Program-made: the position numbers and the translations under genes
IMG/VR virus record: IMGVR_UViG_3300025407_000056
Location: 1-40,198 of that record
Source of the DNA: a virus
Strand: one strand, 5' to 3'
DNA: 40,198 nucleotides
Shown here: positions 34,118 to 39,668 of the stretch, piece by piece
How positions within the stretch are numbered: position 1 is the stretch's first letter
How the letters are laid out: every line of letters starts with the position of its first letter
Notes under the pieces: generated by a model
Told to the model about the DNA's origin: nothing
Database searches by the model: none
What the model saw: the letters and a program-made list of their open reading frames with translations, nothing else

Positions 34118-34140
34118 TGATTTCCTGACTTGTTTTTCCT

Positions 34141-34149
34141 AGTATATCA
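34141..34149 (-). promoter_or_regulatory. Extended -10 promoter in divergent intergenic region
   Basis: Minus strand reads TGA TATACT, 23 bases before the glycosyltransferase ATG. The 74-base gap 34118-34191 separates all minus-strand from all plus-strand genes and must hold promoters for both directions; a plus-strand -10 is less clear (TATATC or TATCAT near 34143). Confidence 0.5.
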
Positions 34150-34191
34150 TGATACGATTGATTACACTACTCTTTCCCTAGGAGGTTCAAA

Positions 34192-34872
34192 ATGAACAAT
34201 GAGAACAAAGCAAGGATAAGAACAGTGTGGACAATGGTTGGTGTGACTATTCTCACATTAATTTCTGGTATAAATTCCAGCGTTCACGCTTTAACAGCAC
34301 AAACTATCGTGTATAATAAAAATATATTATATATTAATAAATATACTAATTTAGTTAATATTAAAAATATTATTAATATAGATATAAATAATAATAAAAG
34401 CATTTCTAGTAATGAAGTTTATTTAGTTAATGATCTTTCTTCTGGAAAAACTTTTCAAATGCCCGCTTATAGCAAAATGCTAAATTTAAAATCAAGAGTA
34501 GATTCAAGGGTAATAATCTCAAGACTTGCAAATGCAATCCTGTCTCAAGAAACAGGTGGAGCAGGTGCATATTATCGCAAGTCTTATTCCAGTAGTGCAT
34601 GTGGAGCATTCCAATACATGTCAACATCATGGAATAACTTTATGGGCTACAAGAGTGCATGTGATGCACCAGAATGGGTACAGGACCAACGCATGGTTAA
34701 TGAACTAAAATCATCTTACGCTACCTACCATGACTGGAGAAAAGCTGTCGCAGCTCATCTTTGTCCATCAAGAGCAGGCAATATGGCAACTTGGAACAAA
34801 CCAGTTCCAGGAAATCCAACTGTCCGTGAATATGTCACATCTGTATTTCAGAAGGCGAACATAGCATACTGA
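34192..34872 (+). CDS. Secreted lysozyme-like (SLT-type) peptidoglycan hydrolase
   Basis: 226 residues. A signal peptide covers residues 1-33 (MVGVTILTLISGINSSVHA, cleavage after A), then an extremely AT-rich, Asn/Ile/Lys linker to about residue 90. Residues 103-226 resemble a goose-type/SLT transglycosylase: catalytic Glu probably in AILSQETGGAG, then SACGAFQYMSTSWNNF and WRKAVAAHL. Cuts glycan strands outside the membrane. With its signal peptide it could act without the holin. CTAGGAGG ribosome binding site. First of the rightward genes; two wall-active genes within 1.5 kb suggests an early or envelope-remodelling role. Confidence 0.8.
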   Translation: MNNENKARIRTVWTMVGVTILTLISGINSSVHALTAQTIVYNKNILYINKYTNLVNIKNIINIDINNNKSISSNEVYLVNDLSSGKTFQMPAYSKMLNLKSRVDSRVIISRLANAILSQETGGAGAYYRKSYSSSACGAFQYMSTSWNNFMGYKSACDAPEWVQDQRMVNELKSSYATYHDWRKAVAAHLCPSRAGNMATWNKPVPGNPTVREYVTSVFQKANIAY

Positions 34873-35114
34873 TGAAAATACAAGTTTTCTCTCAGTATTT
34901 CAAATTAGCTCAGGAGGGGAAGGTAAAATTCCTCTCCTGTCCTAATCATAAGGAAGATTATGAAATTTTTAGAGTTAAATATGCACTCTTACATAAAGAA
35001 GAAGATGATACAATAATCTTGTACTGCACAAACTGCGGATACCAACAAACAGCTGGACTACAGCTTTATGAAAATATAATTAAAGAAATTGAGAAGGTAC
35101 AAAATGTCGTATGA
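34872..35114 (+). CDS. Small zinc-ribbon-like protein 1
   Basis: 80 residues, its ATG overlapping the lysozyme stop (TGATG). N-terminal helix (FSQYFKLAQEGKVKF), then SCPNHKEDYE and YCTNCGYQQ, a Cys/His plus CxxC set that could hold one zinc. Helical C-terminus (LYENIIKEIEKVQNVV). Similar to other tiny metal-binding proteins in this region. It may bind nucleic acid or protein. No family recognised. Its end overlaps the start of the next gene. Confidence 0.7.
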   Translation: MKIQVFSQYFKLAQEGKVKFLSCPNHKEDYEIFRVKYALLHKEEDDTIILYCTNCGYQQTAGLQLYENIIKEIEKVQNVV

Positions 35115-35586
35115 ACCTCGCCCTGGCGATTATGGAGTTGTTAGAACAAATGGATGGGCTGCAAAGTTTATTCAGGTAGGAACAATATCCCGTTGGAATC
35201 ATGCCTTTATCTATATCGGTGACGGTCAGATCATTGAGGCTCGTCCGACAGGAGTAGTAATTTCACTTGCTAAAGAATATCCGCTGATTGCTTGGAATCA
35301 GCATGAAGATATTACAGATGAAGCTCGGGCGGAAGTTGTAAAAGCCGCACAACACTTTGTTGGTCAACCTTATGGCTTTATAGACATTGCAAATCTTCTA
35401 TGTAGAATCATTGGGTTAAAGTTTTTGGCAAATACAAGATTATTTGAAAAGATGGCAATGAAGGAAGGCTTGATCTGTTCTGAACTTGTTGCACTTTCAT
35501 ATGAAGATGCTGGCGTCAAACTTTCAGATAAGCCCCCTCACACAGTAACGCCTGGCGACCTAGCTGAACGACTGATTTATCAGTGA
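35104..35586 (+). CDS. Permuted NlpC/P60-type cysteine hydrolase (YiiX-like)
   Basis: 160 residues from ATG 35104 (MSYEPRPGDYGVVRTNGW), preceded by GAGAAGG; an upstream in-frame start is less plausible. His precedes Cys, as in permuted papain-fold enzymes: WNHAFIYIGDGQIIEA (His) and LICSELVALSYEDAG (Cys). Typical activities are amidase or deacylase on peptides, lipids or peptidoglycan. The gene overlaps the zinc-ribbon gene by 11 bases. It lacks a signal peptide. Similar proteins occur in many phages of Gram-positive hosts, with no firm role. Confidence 0.8.
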   Translation: MSYEPRPGDYGVVRTNGWAAKFIQVGTISRWNHAFIYIGDGQIIEARPTGVVISLAKEYPLIAWNQHEDITDEARAEVVKAAQHFVGQPYGFIDIANLLCRIIGLKFLANTRLFEKMAMKEGLICSELVALSYEDAGVKLSDKPPHTVTPGDLAERLIYQ

Positions 35587-35600
35587 GCCGAAAGTAAGAA

Positions 35601-36119
35601 ATGGATTTTCTGCCTATAGTTGATGGAAGAAGTTGCGGGACTTGTACAAAGTGCTGTGAGGGCCATTTGCGGGCTGATATCAAGCTATCTGACGGACGTA
35701 CGTCATGGATAGGACAAGAAGAAGATACAGGAAATTTTCACCCTTGTGGATTTTTGAAAAAAGGCGAGGGATGCGGGGCATACAAAGAAAGACCAGTCAA
35801 TCCTTGTGCACTATTTAAATGTGATTGGCTTACAGATGCTTCTATGCCTGAGTCTTTTAAGCCTGAGAGAAGTAATTCAATTTTTTCTACTCGCACAATC
35901 AAAGGTATTGAGTATACGATGCTGATTGAGGCGGGACGGAAGTTAGATTCTGAAGTTTTATCATGGGCTATAGAAAAACACTTGTCAGAAGGCACAAATT
36001 TTGCTTGGAGAGTATTAGGAAACATTTTTTGGATAGGTTCTGAAGAGTTTAATAATATGATGGCAGAAGATTACCCATTATTGACTCAAGGAACGTCACA
36101 TGGCTCTGATTCACATTGA
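35601..36119 (+). CDS. YkgJ-type cysteine-cluster protein
   Basis: 172 residues. Residues 12-20 (CGTCTKCCEG) form the CxxCxxCC cluster of the YkgJ/UPF0153 family; further Cys in HPCGFLKKGEGCGAY and VNPCALFKCDW complete a likely Fe- or Zn-binding site. Members of this family are widespread and poorly characterised. GAAAG precedes the start. The last 20 bases overlap the next gene. In phages such proteins are usually single auxiliary genes of unknown effect, perhaps in redox or modification chemistry. Confidence 0.8.
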   Translation: MDFLPIVDGRSCGTCTKCCEGHLRADIKLSDGRTSWIGQEEDTGNFHPCGFLKKGEGCGAYKERPVNPCALFKCDWLTDASMPESFKPERSNSIFSTRTIKGIEYTMLIEAGRKLDSEVLSWAIEKHLSEGTNFAWRVLGNIFWIGSEEFNNMMAEDYPLLTQGTSHGSDSH

Positions 36120-36363
36120 GCGGGCTTATATTGAGCCGTTCGAACAGGAAGATGAAGACAATTTCACCATATTGATTCACGTGAAACAAGGAAATGATCA
36201 CATTTTTGCGGGAAAAGTAGATTTAGATAAACCCATGAAATGGCTGTATACTATAAATGCCGAAAATGGTGATCTAATTATCAATAATTCGGCGGGAATG
36301 GAAGCCAGTAAATGGAATCATCTAACCAAAGAGATTATAGGAGATATAGATGGACAAGTATAG
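36100..36363 (+). CDS. Small hypothetical protein
   Basis: 87 residues starting MALIHIERAYIEPFEQED. A ribosome binding site AAGGAA lies inside the end of the upstream gene. One beta-rich domain (NFTILIHVKQGNDHIFAG, YTINAENGDLIINNSAG) and an amphipathic C-terminal helix. No recognised family. Likely made in coupled fashion with the cysteine-cluster protein. Confidence 0.7.
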   Translation: MALIHIERAYIEPFEQEDEDNFTILIHVKQGNDHIFAGKVDLDKPMKWLYTINAENGDLIINNSAGMEASKWNHLTKEIIGDIDGQV

Positions 36364-36421
36364 TGTCTTATTTACCTTTATAGGTCTATTTATAGCTATA
36401 AGAATGTGGCGAGGTAGATAA
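36350..36421 (+). CDS. Membrane micropeptide (23 aa)
   Basis: ATG at 36350 begins MDKYSVLFTFIGLFIAIRMW, 23 residues with one hydrophobic span and a basic end, overlapping the previous gene by 14 bases. GGAG lies upstream and the next gene starts immediately after its stop. The single-span design is like small regulatory or antiholin-type peptides. Existence is supported by spacing, SD and hydrophobicity only. Confidence 0.55.
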   Translation: MDKYSVLFTFIGLFIAIRMWRGR

Positions 36422-36422
36422 T

Positions 36423-36689
36423 ATGGGCAATTTAGGCGATAGTATAGAGTCATTGGCAGAATTCCAGAAGATATTTGAGAATATTAGAGAACTTCTTGGT
36501 GCGATATTTATCCAGGAACAGAGAAATTATGATATGTTAGTAATGATTGCAGATAAGCTAGGTGCTGATACTGATAAAATGATATCTTTGCATGAATCTG
36601 GACAGATTCTAGCTCCCGCCCCGTCTTTTATTTTTGAAAATGATGATGAAAATATGACGTCTAGCGACGTTGACACTCTTTTTGAGTAA
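36423..36689 (+). CDS. Small helical protein
   Basis: 88 residues starting MGNLGDSIESLAEFQKIF after GAGGTAG. Mostly one long amphipathic helix (FENIRELLGAIFIQEQRNYD; MLVMIADKLGADTDKMI) with an acidic tail (ENDDENMTSSDVD). Could be a coiled-coil dimer. Last gene of the first plus-strand operon; a T-rich stretch with a small ACTC/GAGT hairpin (36676-36720) follows as a weak terminator. Confidence 0.7.
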   Translation: MGNLGDSIESLAEFQKIFENIRELLGAIFIQEQRNYDMLVMIADKLGADTDKMISLHESGQILAPAPSFIFENDDENMTSSDVDTLFE

Positions 36690-36900
36690 TTTTTTCTATT
36701 TTTTTTATTTTTTGATCTTCCAATAGAGTATAAACTCTTATATGTGTATAGGTAATAAGAGTATCCAGAAGAAATTCCCGACCATTTTTAAATTATCCCC
36801 CGTTCTCAGCTAATTTTAAGAATTAGATTTGATCAAAATGTTAATGGGTATAAATTTTGTATGATGCATCTTTCCAAACGGAAAATGACTTTAGAATAGT

Positions 36901-36938
36901 CCGCCCGAAATGTCCGATTTGCCTGGAATGTCTGTCAA
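36901..36938 (+). repeat. Direct repeat copy 1 (TGTCCGATTTG element)
   Basis: Bases 36901-36921 are identical to 39943-39963, and 36923-36938 are identical to 39985-40000. The two blocks are separated by 1 base here and 21 bases in copy 2, a difference of about two helical turns. Confidence 0.8.
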
Positions 36939-36941
36939 AAA

Positions 36942-36957
36942 TGTGGTGTACATCACA
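36942..36957 (+). promoter_or_regulatory. CRP/GlxR-like palindrome, copy 1 (one mismatch)
   Basis: TGTGGTGTACATCACA matches TGTGA-N6-TCACA with one mismatch and has the central TA of actinobacterial GlxR sites. Centre lies 72.5 bases before the -10 at 37022. Confidence 0.45.
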
Positions 36958-36973
36958 AACTATTTTTAAAAGA

Positions 36974-37027
36974 TGTCCGAATTGTATGCATTTTGGAGTT
37001 GAAAATGTCAGACCCCTATGATTTAAT
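36974..37027 (+). promoter_or_regulatory. Promoter module: TGTCCGA, TGTCAG, extended -10 (TTTAAT)
   Basis: TGTCCGAATTG (36974), TGTCAGACCCC (37006), then TGA TTTAAT (-10 at 37022-37027). The distance from TGTCCG to TGTCAG is 32 bases and from TGTCAG to -10 is 10 bases, as in the module at 38235-38288. Serves the gene at 37074; that is why I do not accept the upstream TTG reading that would run through it. Confidence 0.6.
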
Positions 37028-37073
37028 TATCTTATTGAAAGGGAAAGACCCAATCAAAAGAAAGGTTCAGAAA

Positions 37074-37289
37074 ATGAACACTAAATACTCAGTATATCAA
37101 GAGTTCAAGGCTGACGAGTTCGTTGGTTCACTTGAAGAGTGCAAGGCTTATATCGCTGAAGAGCTTGCAGAGTTGGATGCGTTAGAGCAACGCATGATAG
37201 ATGAGAATTGGGAAGAGGACGAGCGTTTCGCTCCATTCCGTCCAGAGTTCTTCATATCAGAAGAACAAAACAAGAAAGGTTGGTTGTAA
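37074..37289 (+). CDS. Small acidic helical protein
   Basis: 71 residues starting MNTKYSVYQEFKADEFVGS. The start at 37074 has AGAAAGG upstream and lies 47 bases after the promoter -10. Glu/Ala/Leu-rich helix (CKAYIAEELAELDALEQRM), then a charged C-terminus with aromatic residues (DERFAPFRPEFFISEE). Acidic throughout, so a DNA-mimic or protein-inhibitor role is possible. No family recognised. Confidence 0.7.
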   Translation: MNTKYSVYQEFKADEFVGSLEECKAYIAEELAELDALEQRMIDENWEEDERFAPFRPEFFISEEQNKKGWL

Positions 37290-37290
37290 A

Positions 37291-37395
37291 ATGAAAGATT
37301 GGCGTAACCAAGAGCTAGAATGCTCAGATTGTGGTAAAGTCCAAGCTTGGGATACTTGCACAATATGTCAAGTAAAAAAGCTAAAGCTTAACTAA
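37291..37395 (+). CDS. Mini zinc-ribbon protein (34 aa)
   Basis: ATG at 37291, one base after the previous stop, with AAGAAAGG upstream. MKDWRNQELECSDCGK begins it; CSDC and CTIC form two CxxC knuckles 14 residues apart, enough for one zinc. Similar to single zinc-knuckle proteins common in phage early regions, of unknown role. Confidence 0.65.
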   Translation: MKDWRNQELECSDCGKVQAWDTCTICQVKKLKLN

Positions 37396-37483
37396 TAAAA
37401 TTAAACATAAATCCTGTGAGCCCTAGAAATAGGCAAATAATCAGGTCAGCAAATAAAAGAAAGTATCTTGAAAGGATAACTAA

Positions 37484-37645
37484 ATGAAAATGAAACTACA
37501 CTTCCCAGCCCAATCTGGTTACAAGGTTGGAGAATCTGCAACTTGCCGTTGTGGAAAGACTATCCGCTATTGGCGTGGTAGCCCGCTATCTACTTGGATG
37601 GCTACTGATTCAGGTATCTATTGTGAAGGTAAGGTGGCAGAATAA
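37484..37645 (+). CDS. Small zinc-ribbon-like protein 2 (53 aa)
   Basis: ATG at 37484 after GAAAGGAT. MKMKLHFPAQSGYKVGESAT, then CRCGKTIRYWRGSPL and a later Cys (GIYCEGKVAE). A three-Cys knuckle; basic middle. Its stop TAA overlaps the next ATG (TAATG). It may bind nucleic acid. The 88-base gap before it holds a hairpin CCTA-GAAA-TAGG (37424-37435) and no promoter I recognise. Confidence 0.65.
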   Translation: MKMKLHFPAQSGYKVGESATCRCGKTIRYWRGSPLSTWMATDSGIYCEGKVAE

Positions 37646-37788
37646 TGTCATACTCATTTGATAAAACTAATGACCGTTGGTCAGAACTAGCAGATGATTA
37701 TCAATCTATGCTAGATGAATTGGCTTCTGAGGATATGGAAGATGTCTTTGTCCCCGTTGCACATTTTGACCCTGATGAGGTGTTGTAA
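37645..37788 (+). CDS. Small acidic protein (47 aa)
   Basis: Starts MSYSFDKTNDRWSELADDYQ by TAATG coupling, ends by another TAATG. Strongly acidic (SMLDELASEDMEDVFV), no Cys. Likely a small interacting protein; family unknown. Confidence 0.65.
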   Translation: MSYSFDKTNDRWSELADDYQSMLDELASEDMEDVFVPVAHFDPDEVL

Positions 37789-37844
37789 TGATTACAGCAC
37801 TAATTCTAACCCTTATTACTATTCCCGCCCTACTGATTGGATAA
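37788..37844 (+). CDS. Hydrophobic micropeptide (18 aa)
   Basis: Reading MITALILTLITIPALLIG, one membrane span, its ATG sharing a base with the upstream stop. Contains a GGCGGG copy in reverse orientation. Coding is suggested by coupling on one side and a start codon of the next gene five bases after its stop. Chance occurrence is possible. Confidence 0.4.
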   Translation: MITALILTLITIPALLIG

Positions 37845-37848
37845 TTAA

Positions 37849-38040
37849 ATGATGACACGAAAAGATTATATTGCTACCGCTTCAATTCTTAATACTTACT
37901 TGAAACGAAATAATTCTGAATCACATCCGCAACTTGTTGCAGAGTTTGATGAATTGGTTCAAGATTTTATTTATTATTTTGAGAAAGATAATCCTAATTT
38001 TGATTCCGATAAGTTTTGGGAGGCTTGTTTTGGAGAATAA
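37849..38040 (+). CDS. Small phage protein, MTRKDY family, copy 1
   Basis: 63 residues starting MMTRKDYIATASILNTYLKR. The family (MTRKDYxATAxILN... FDSDxFWxxCF) is common in environmental phages and usually annotated hypothetical. Two helical parts, second ending NPNFDSDKFWEACFGE. A paralogue lies at 39669-39851. Acidic; may bind a host protein. No ribosome binding site stronger than the coupled upstream reading. Confidence 0.75.
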   Translation: MMTRKDYIATASILNTYLKRNNSESHPQLVAEFDELVQDFIYYFEKDNPNFDSDKFWEACFGE

Positions 38041-38134
38041 AGATATTTTTGGTTTTGCTGATGCAATTAAAACTGATCACCTTAGCGATGAACAAATAAA
38101 AATTGTTGAAGATATTTTTAAAGATTTCAAATAA
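38030..38134 (+). CDS. Small protein with TTG start (34 aa)
   Basis: TTG at 38030 has GGGAGG seven bases upstream; reads MENKDIFGFADAIKTDHLSD, then EQIKIVEDIFKDFK. Overlaps the previous gene by 11 bases. A plausible short helical protein; no ATG in frame before the stop. Confidence 0.5.
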   Translation: MENKDIFGFADAIKTDHLSDEQIKIVEDIFKDFK

Positions 38135-38163
38135 AAATTATAACTCTGAGAGTTTCCTGAGAA

Positions 38164-38191
38164 GGCCGCGCCCCCGAGGTCGGGCGTGTCG
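38164..38191 (+). repeat. GC-rich inverted-repeat island, arm 1
   Basis: GGCCGCGCC, seven bases, then TCGGGCGTGTCG. The same two blocks appear in inverse order and orientation at 39921-39944. About 85% G+C against roughly 35% around it, hence not drift. Confidence 0.7.
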
Positions 38192-38201
38192 TTACGAGGT
38201 G

Positions 38202-38217
38202 TGTGATTAAGCTCACA
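38202..38217 (+). promoter_or_regulatory. CRP/GlxR-like palindrome, copy 2 (perfect half-sites)
   Basis: TGTGATTAAGCTCACA fits TGTGA-N6-TCACA exactly. Centre lies 73.5 bases before the -10 at 38283. A T8 run follows at 38225-38232, so it could alternatively serve as a weak terminator for the operon upstream. Confidence 0.55.
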
Positions 38218-38234
38218 AAAATAGTTTTTTTTGG

Positions 38235-38288
38235 TGTCCGATTTGTACACATATACTGGCGGGTAATGTCAGACCCCCCTGCTATAAT
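38235..38288 (+). promoter_or_regulatory. Promoter module: TGTCCGA, TGTCAG, TGC-TATAAT
   Basis: TGTCCGATTTG (38235), a GGCGGG copy (38258), TGTCAGACC (38267), then TGC TATAAT (-10 at 38283). Spacings of 32 and 10 bases equal those of the module at 36974. No TTGACA-type -35 at 17 bases. Confidence 0.7.
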
Positions 38289-38318
38289 ACTCATATAAAC
38301 AAAAGAAAGGAATTCCAA

Positions 38319-38504
38319 ATGAATTCACTAATTATCAAAGGTGGTTGCACAAGCCACGAAAATTGCCCAAACGAATTTTATATGGAATGGGATAAATGCA
38401 CAACCTGTGGCGTTTATGTCAATGTAGACCAAGAGTTTAATGAAGGTGATGAGATAGAGTATGGTTGCCCGAATTGTGGCGATTTGCACAAATTCTCTGT
38501 GTGA
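38319..38504 (+). CDS. Small zinc-ribbon protein 3
   Basis: 61 residues starting MNSLIIKGGCTSHENCPNEF after AGAAAGGAAT. Cys ligands in CTSHENC, CTTCGVYV and CPNCGDLH could bind one or two zinc ions. Acidic linker (DQEFNEGDEIEYG). Its stop TGA is part of the third CRP-like palindrome. It is the only gene between two such sites. Confidence 0.75.
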   Translation: MNSLIIKGGCTSHENCPNEFYMEWDKCTTCGVYVNVDQEFNEGDEIEYGCPNCGDLHKFSV

Positions 38505-38515
38505 TTCACTTCACA
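38500..38515 (+). promoter_or_regulatory. CRP/GlxR-like palindrome, copy 3 (perfect half-sites)
   Basis: TGTGATTCACTTCACA fits TGTGA-N6-TCACA exactly; the outer G/C extends the stem by one pair. Centre lies 62.5 bases before the -10 at 38570, one helical turn nearer than copies 1 and 2. Confidence 0.55.
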
Positions 38516-38546
38516 CAAAATAATTAAATAAACACGGCGTGTCGCC

Positions 38547-38575
38547 TTGATTTTCAGCAGAAAGTCTGCTAGAAT
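38547..38575 (+). promoter_or_regulatory. Sigma70-like promoter TTGATT-17-TAGAAT
   Basis: TTGATT at 38547-38552, 17-base spacer ending TGC, TAGAAT at 38570-38575. The only plus-strand promoter here with a canonical -35 and spacing; it lacks the TGTCAG at the usual 10 bases, having TTTCAG two bases further away. Confidence 0.65.
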
Positions 38576-38609
38576 ACTCAGTATTAGAAACTAAAGAAAG
38601 GTGGTCAAA

Positions 38610-38801
38610 ATGACTACACTAGAAAAAATAAACATATTCGCTGAACTCGGACTTTCGGGTGCATTAGAAAATCGTATTATTCATGAATACAATAATGGCG
38701 GTGTCCAATCCGCTTATGGGTTGTCAAACCTATATCGCTCTTTAATCATTAAATGGTTATTTGCGGTTAATCCAAAGTGTCACTGTGTAAAGTGTCTCTA
38801 A
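38610..38801 (+). CDS. Small protein with C-terminal Cys/His knuckle
   Basis: 63 residues from ATG 38610 (MTTLEKINIFAELGLSGALE), preceded by AAAGAAAGG. Helical with a C-terminal PKCHCVKCL that may bind metal or form disulphides. A GTG at 38601 in frame is too close to the ribosome binding site. Unknown family. Confidence 0.65.
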   Translation: MTTLEKINIFAELGLSGALENRIIHEYNNGGVQSAYGLSNLYRSLIIKWLFAVNPKCHCVKCL

Positions 38802-38811
38802 GGGGTTATCT

Positions 38812-38898
38812 ATGAAAAGTTTAATAATGATTTCACTGCTTGTCAGTGCCTTCGTGTATAATTATCTCAACAATAAGAAATGGAAGCACTTAGACTAA
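38812..38898 (+). CDS. Single-span membrane micropeptide (28 aa)
   Basis: MKSLIMISLLVSAFVYNYLN, then NKKWKHLD. AAGGGG upstream; stop overlaps the next ATG (TAATG). N-terminal hydrophobic span with a basic C-terminus, orientation likely N-out or a short anchor. Coupled to the secreted peptide that follows. Confidence 0.6.
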   Translation: MKSLIMISLLVSAFVYNYLNNKKWKHLD

Positions 38899-39092
38899 TG
38901 AAAAAACTATTATTCTCTCTGGTGGTAATTCTTCTCCTAATTATCACAAGTCCCGCCCAAGCTCGTGGGCTTCATGTCGCAAAGTATCATGGTTCTATTA
39001 CTCATGCTAAATCGGTTAATCCATTTAAGGGTTTCCGTCACACTCGTTTAACTCGTGTGTATCGTGGTTCGGTAACCATATACAACAAGTAA
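38898..39092 (+). CDS. Secreted small basic peptide
   Basis: 64 residues, start by TAATG coupling. Signal peptide MKKLLFSLVVILLLIITSPA with likely cleavage at AQA; the mature part of about 40 residues (RGLHVAKYHGSITHAKSV...) is rich in Arg, Lys and His and has no Cys. It could coat or perturb the cell envelope, act as a superinfection-exclusion factor, or bind nucleic acid outside the membrane. No family recognised. The membrane micropeptide upstream may be its partner. Confidence 0.7.
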   Translation: MKKLLFSLVVILLLIITSPAQARGLHVAKYHGSITHAKSVNPFKGFRHTRLTRVYRGSVTIYNK

Positions 39093-39097
39093 ACCAA

Positions 39098-39119
39098 TGT
39101 CAGACCCTAGTGCTATACT
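39098..39119 (+). promoter_or_regulatory. Promoter TGTCAG-10-TATACT with palindrome
   Basis: TGTCAG (39098), ten-base spacer ending TGC, TATACT (39114). CCCTAG and CTAGGG (39105-39123) form an inverted repeat around the -10, so a repressor or a transcript hairpin may act here. Confidence 0.65.
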
Positions 39120-39157
39120 AGGGAAATAACCAACCAACAAGAAAAGGAAAAGAAACA

Positions 39158-39319
39158 ATGACAGTAGCAAACAAGACATATCAGGTAGGCGATTTGTTCA
39201 CAACTCAGAAGTCAAAGGTTACAGGAGTTATAAAGGCTATCGAGCCAAAGTCTCCAAACTCAACCCTCGTGCTTCTTGATGTAGACGGTGAGGAGCGTTT
39301 CACAACCGTCACTTTCTAA
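39158..39319 (+). CDS. Small beta-barrel-like protein, GDLFTT family copy 1
   Basis: 53 residues starting MTVANKTYQVGDLFTTQKSK after AAAAGGAAAAG. Strand pattern TYQVGDLFTT, KVTGVIKAIEP, TLVLLDVDGEERFTTV resembles an SH3/KOW-type mini-barrel. The paralogue at 39403 shares TYQxGDLFTT and the K-x-x-I/V-T-G turn. Possibly RNA- or protein-binding; the family is abundant in actinophages but uncharacterised, as far as I know. Confidence 0.75.
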   Translation: MTVANKTYQVGDLFTTQKSKVTGVIKAIEPKSPNSTLVLLDVDGEERFTTVTF

Positions 39320-39344
39320 GTTTAGGGAGATACCCTAGACAACC

Positions 39345-39367
39345 TGAGCAAGTTGTAAAACTGCTCA
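39345..39367 (+). repeat. TGAGCA hairpin, copy 1
   Basis: TGAGCA and TGCTCA pair, then GTT with AAC after a bulged A, closed by a GTAA tetraloop of the GNRA type. 26 bases after the previous stop. A relative occurs at 39862-39884. No T-run follows, so RNA stability or processing is likelier than termination. Confidence 0.6.
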
Positions 39368-39402
39368 ACAACCCAACAAAGAAAACAAGAAAAGGAAAAC
39401 TA

Positions 39403-39573
39403 ATGTCACTAAACGGATACACATATCAAATCGGAGATTTGTTCACAACTAGCAAGACAGGAATCACAGGTCGAATCCGTGATTTCACACCAATCAACAA
39501 CAAGCTAACTCGTGTTGGTCTAACTCTTGCAAATGGTTCATATCGTTTTGCTATGGTAAAAACCTCTAAGTAA
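39403..39573 (+). CDS. Small beta-barrel-like protein, GDLFTT family copy 2
   Basis: 56 residues starting MSLNGYTYQIGDLFTTSKTG after AAAAGGAAAAC. Same strand plan as copy 1 (GITGRIRDFTPI, VGLTLANGSYRFAM) but basic instead of near-neutral. The ribosome binding site and leader are also near-identical to those of copy 1, so gene plus leader were duplicated together. Confidence 0.75.
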   Translation: MSLNGYTYQIGDLFTTSKTGITGRIRDFTPINNKLTRVGLTLANGSYRFAMVKTSK

Positions 39574-39582
39574 TGCTATAAT
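39574..39582 (+). promoter_or_regulatory. Extended -10 (TGC-TATAAT)
   Basis: TGC TATAAT directly after the stop of GDLFTT copy 2. No TGTCAG ten bases upstream and no clear -35. Probable promoter for the 39669 gene, with a leader of about 80 bases that holds a possible nine-codon GTG reading frame (39604-39633). Confidence 0.45.
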
Positions 39583-39668
39583 AAAACGAAACAGGGGAAG
39601 TTTGTGAGTGTTCTAACCCAATGTCGTAAGTAATAACTCTCCTTATTAGAAAAGGAAAAAGAACTAAA

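Larger units (their letters stand above)
36690..37073 (+). other. Non-coding regulatory region
   Basis: About 384 bases without a gene. In order: T-rich tract and weak hairpin; TTGATC and TATAAA/TATGAT boxes near 36830-36865; the TGTCCGATTTG element (36911); AATGTCTGTCAA (36927); a CRP-like palindrome (36942); a second TGTCCGAATTG (36974); and a promoter (37006-37027). Much of this recurs at 38.2 and 39.9 kb. Confidence 0.7.

Noticed and set aside
36993-37073. TTG start that would add 27 residues to the gene at 37074
   Set aside because: The extension would run through the TGTCAG promoter and -10; the ATG at 37074 has its own ribosome binding site.
38127-38318. Minus-strand 63-codon frame over the 38.2-kb intergenic region
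   Set aside because: It covers the palindrome and promoter module, has a Pro/Arg/Ser composition from the GC island, and no ribosome binding site.
39036-39062. CACAC...GTGTG inverted repeat as another CRP-like site
   Set aside because: Half-sites are everted (TCACA first), lie within the secreted peptide gene and do not match TGTGA-N6-TCACA.
39604-39633. Nine-codon GTG reading frame as a leader peptide upstream of the 39669 gene
   Set aside because: Very short; an AGGGGAAG precedes it, but no runs of regulatory codons or attenuator pairing were seen.
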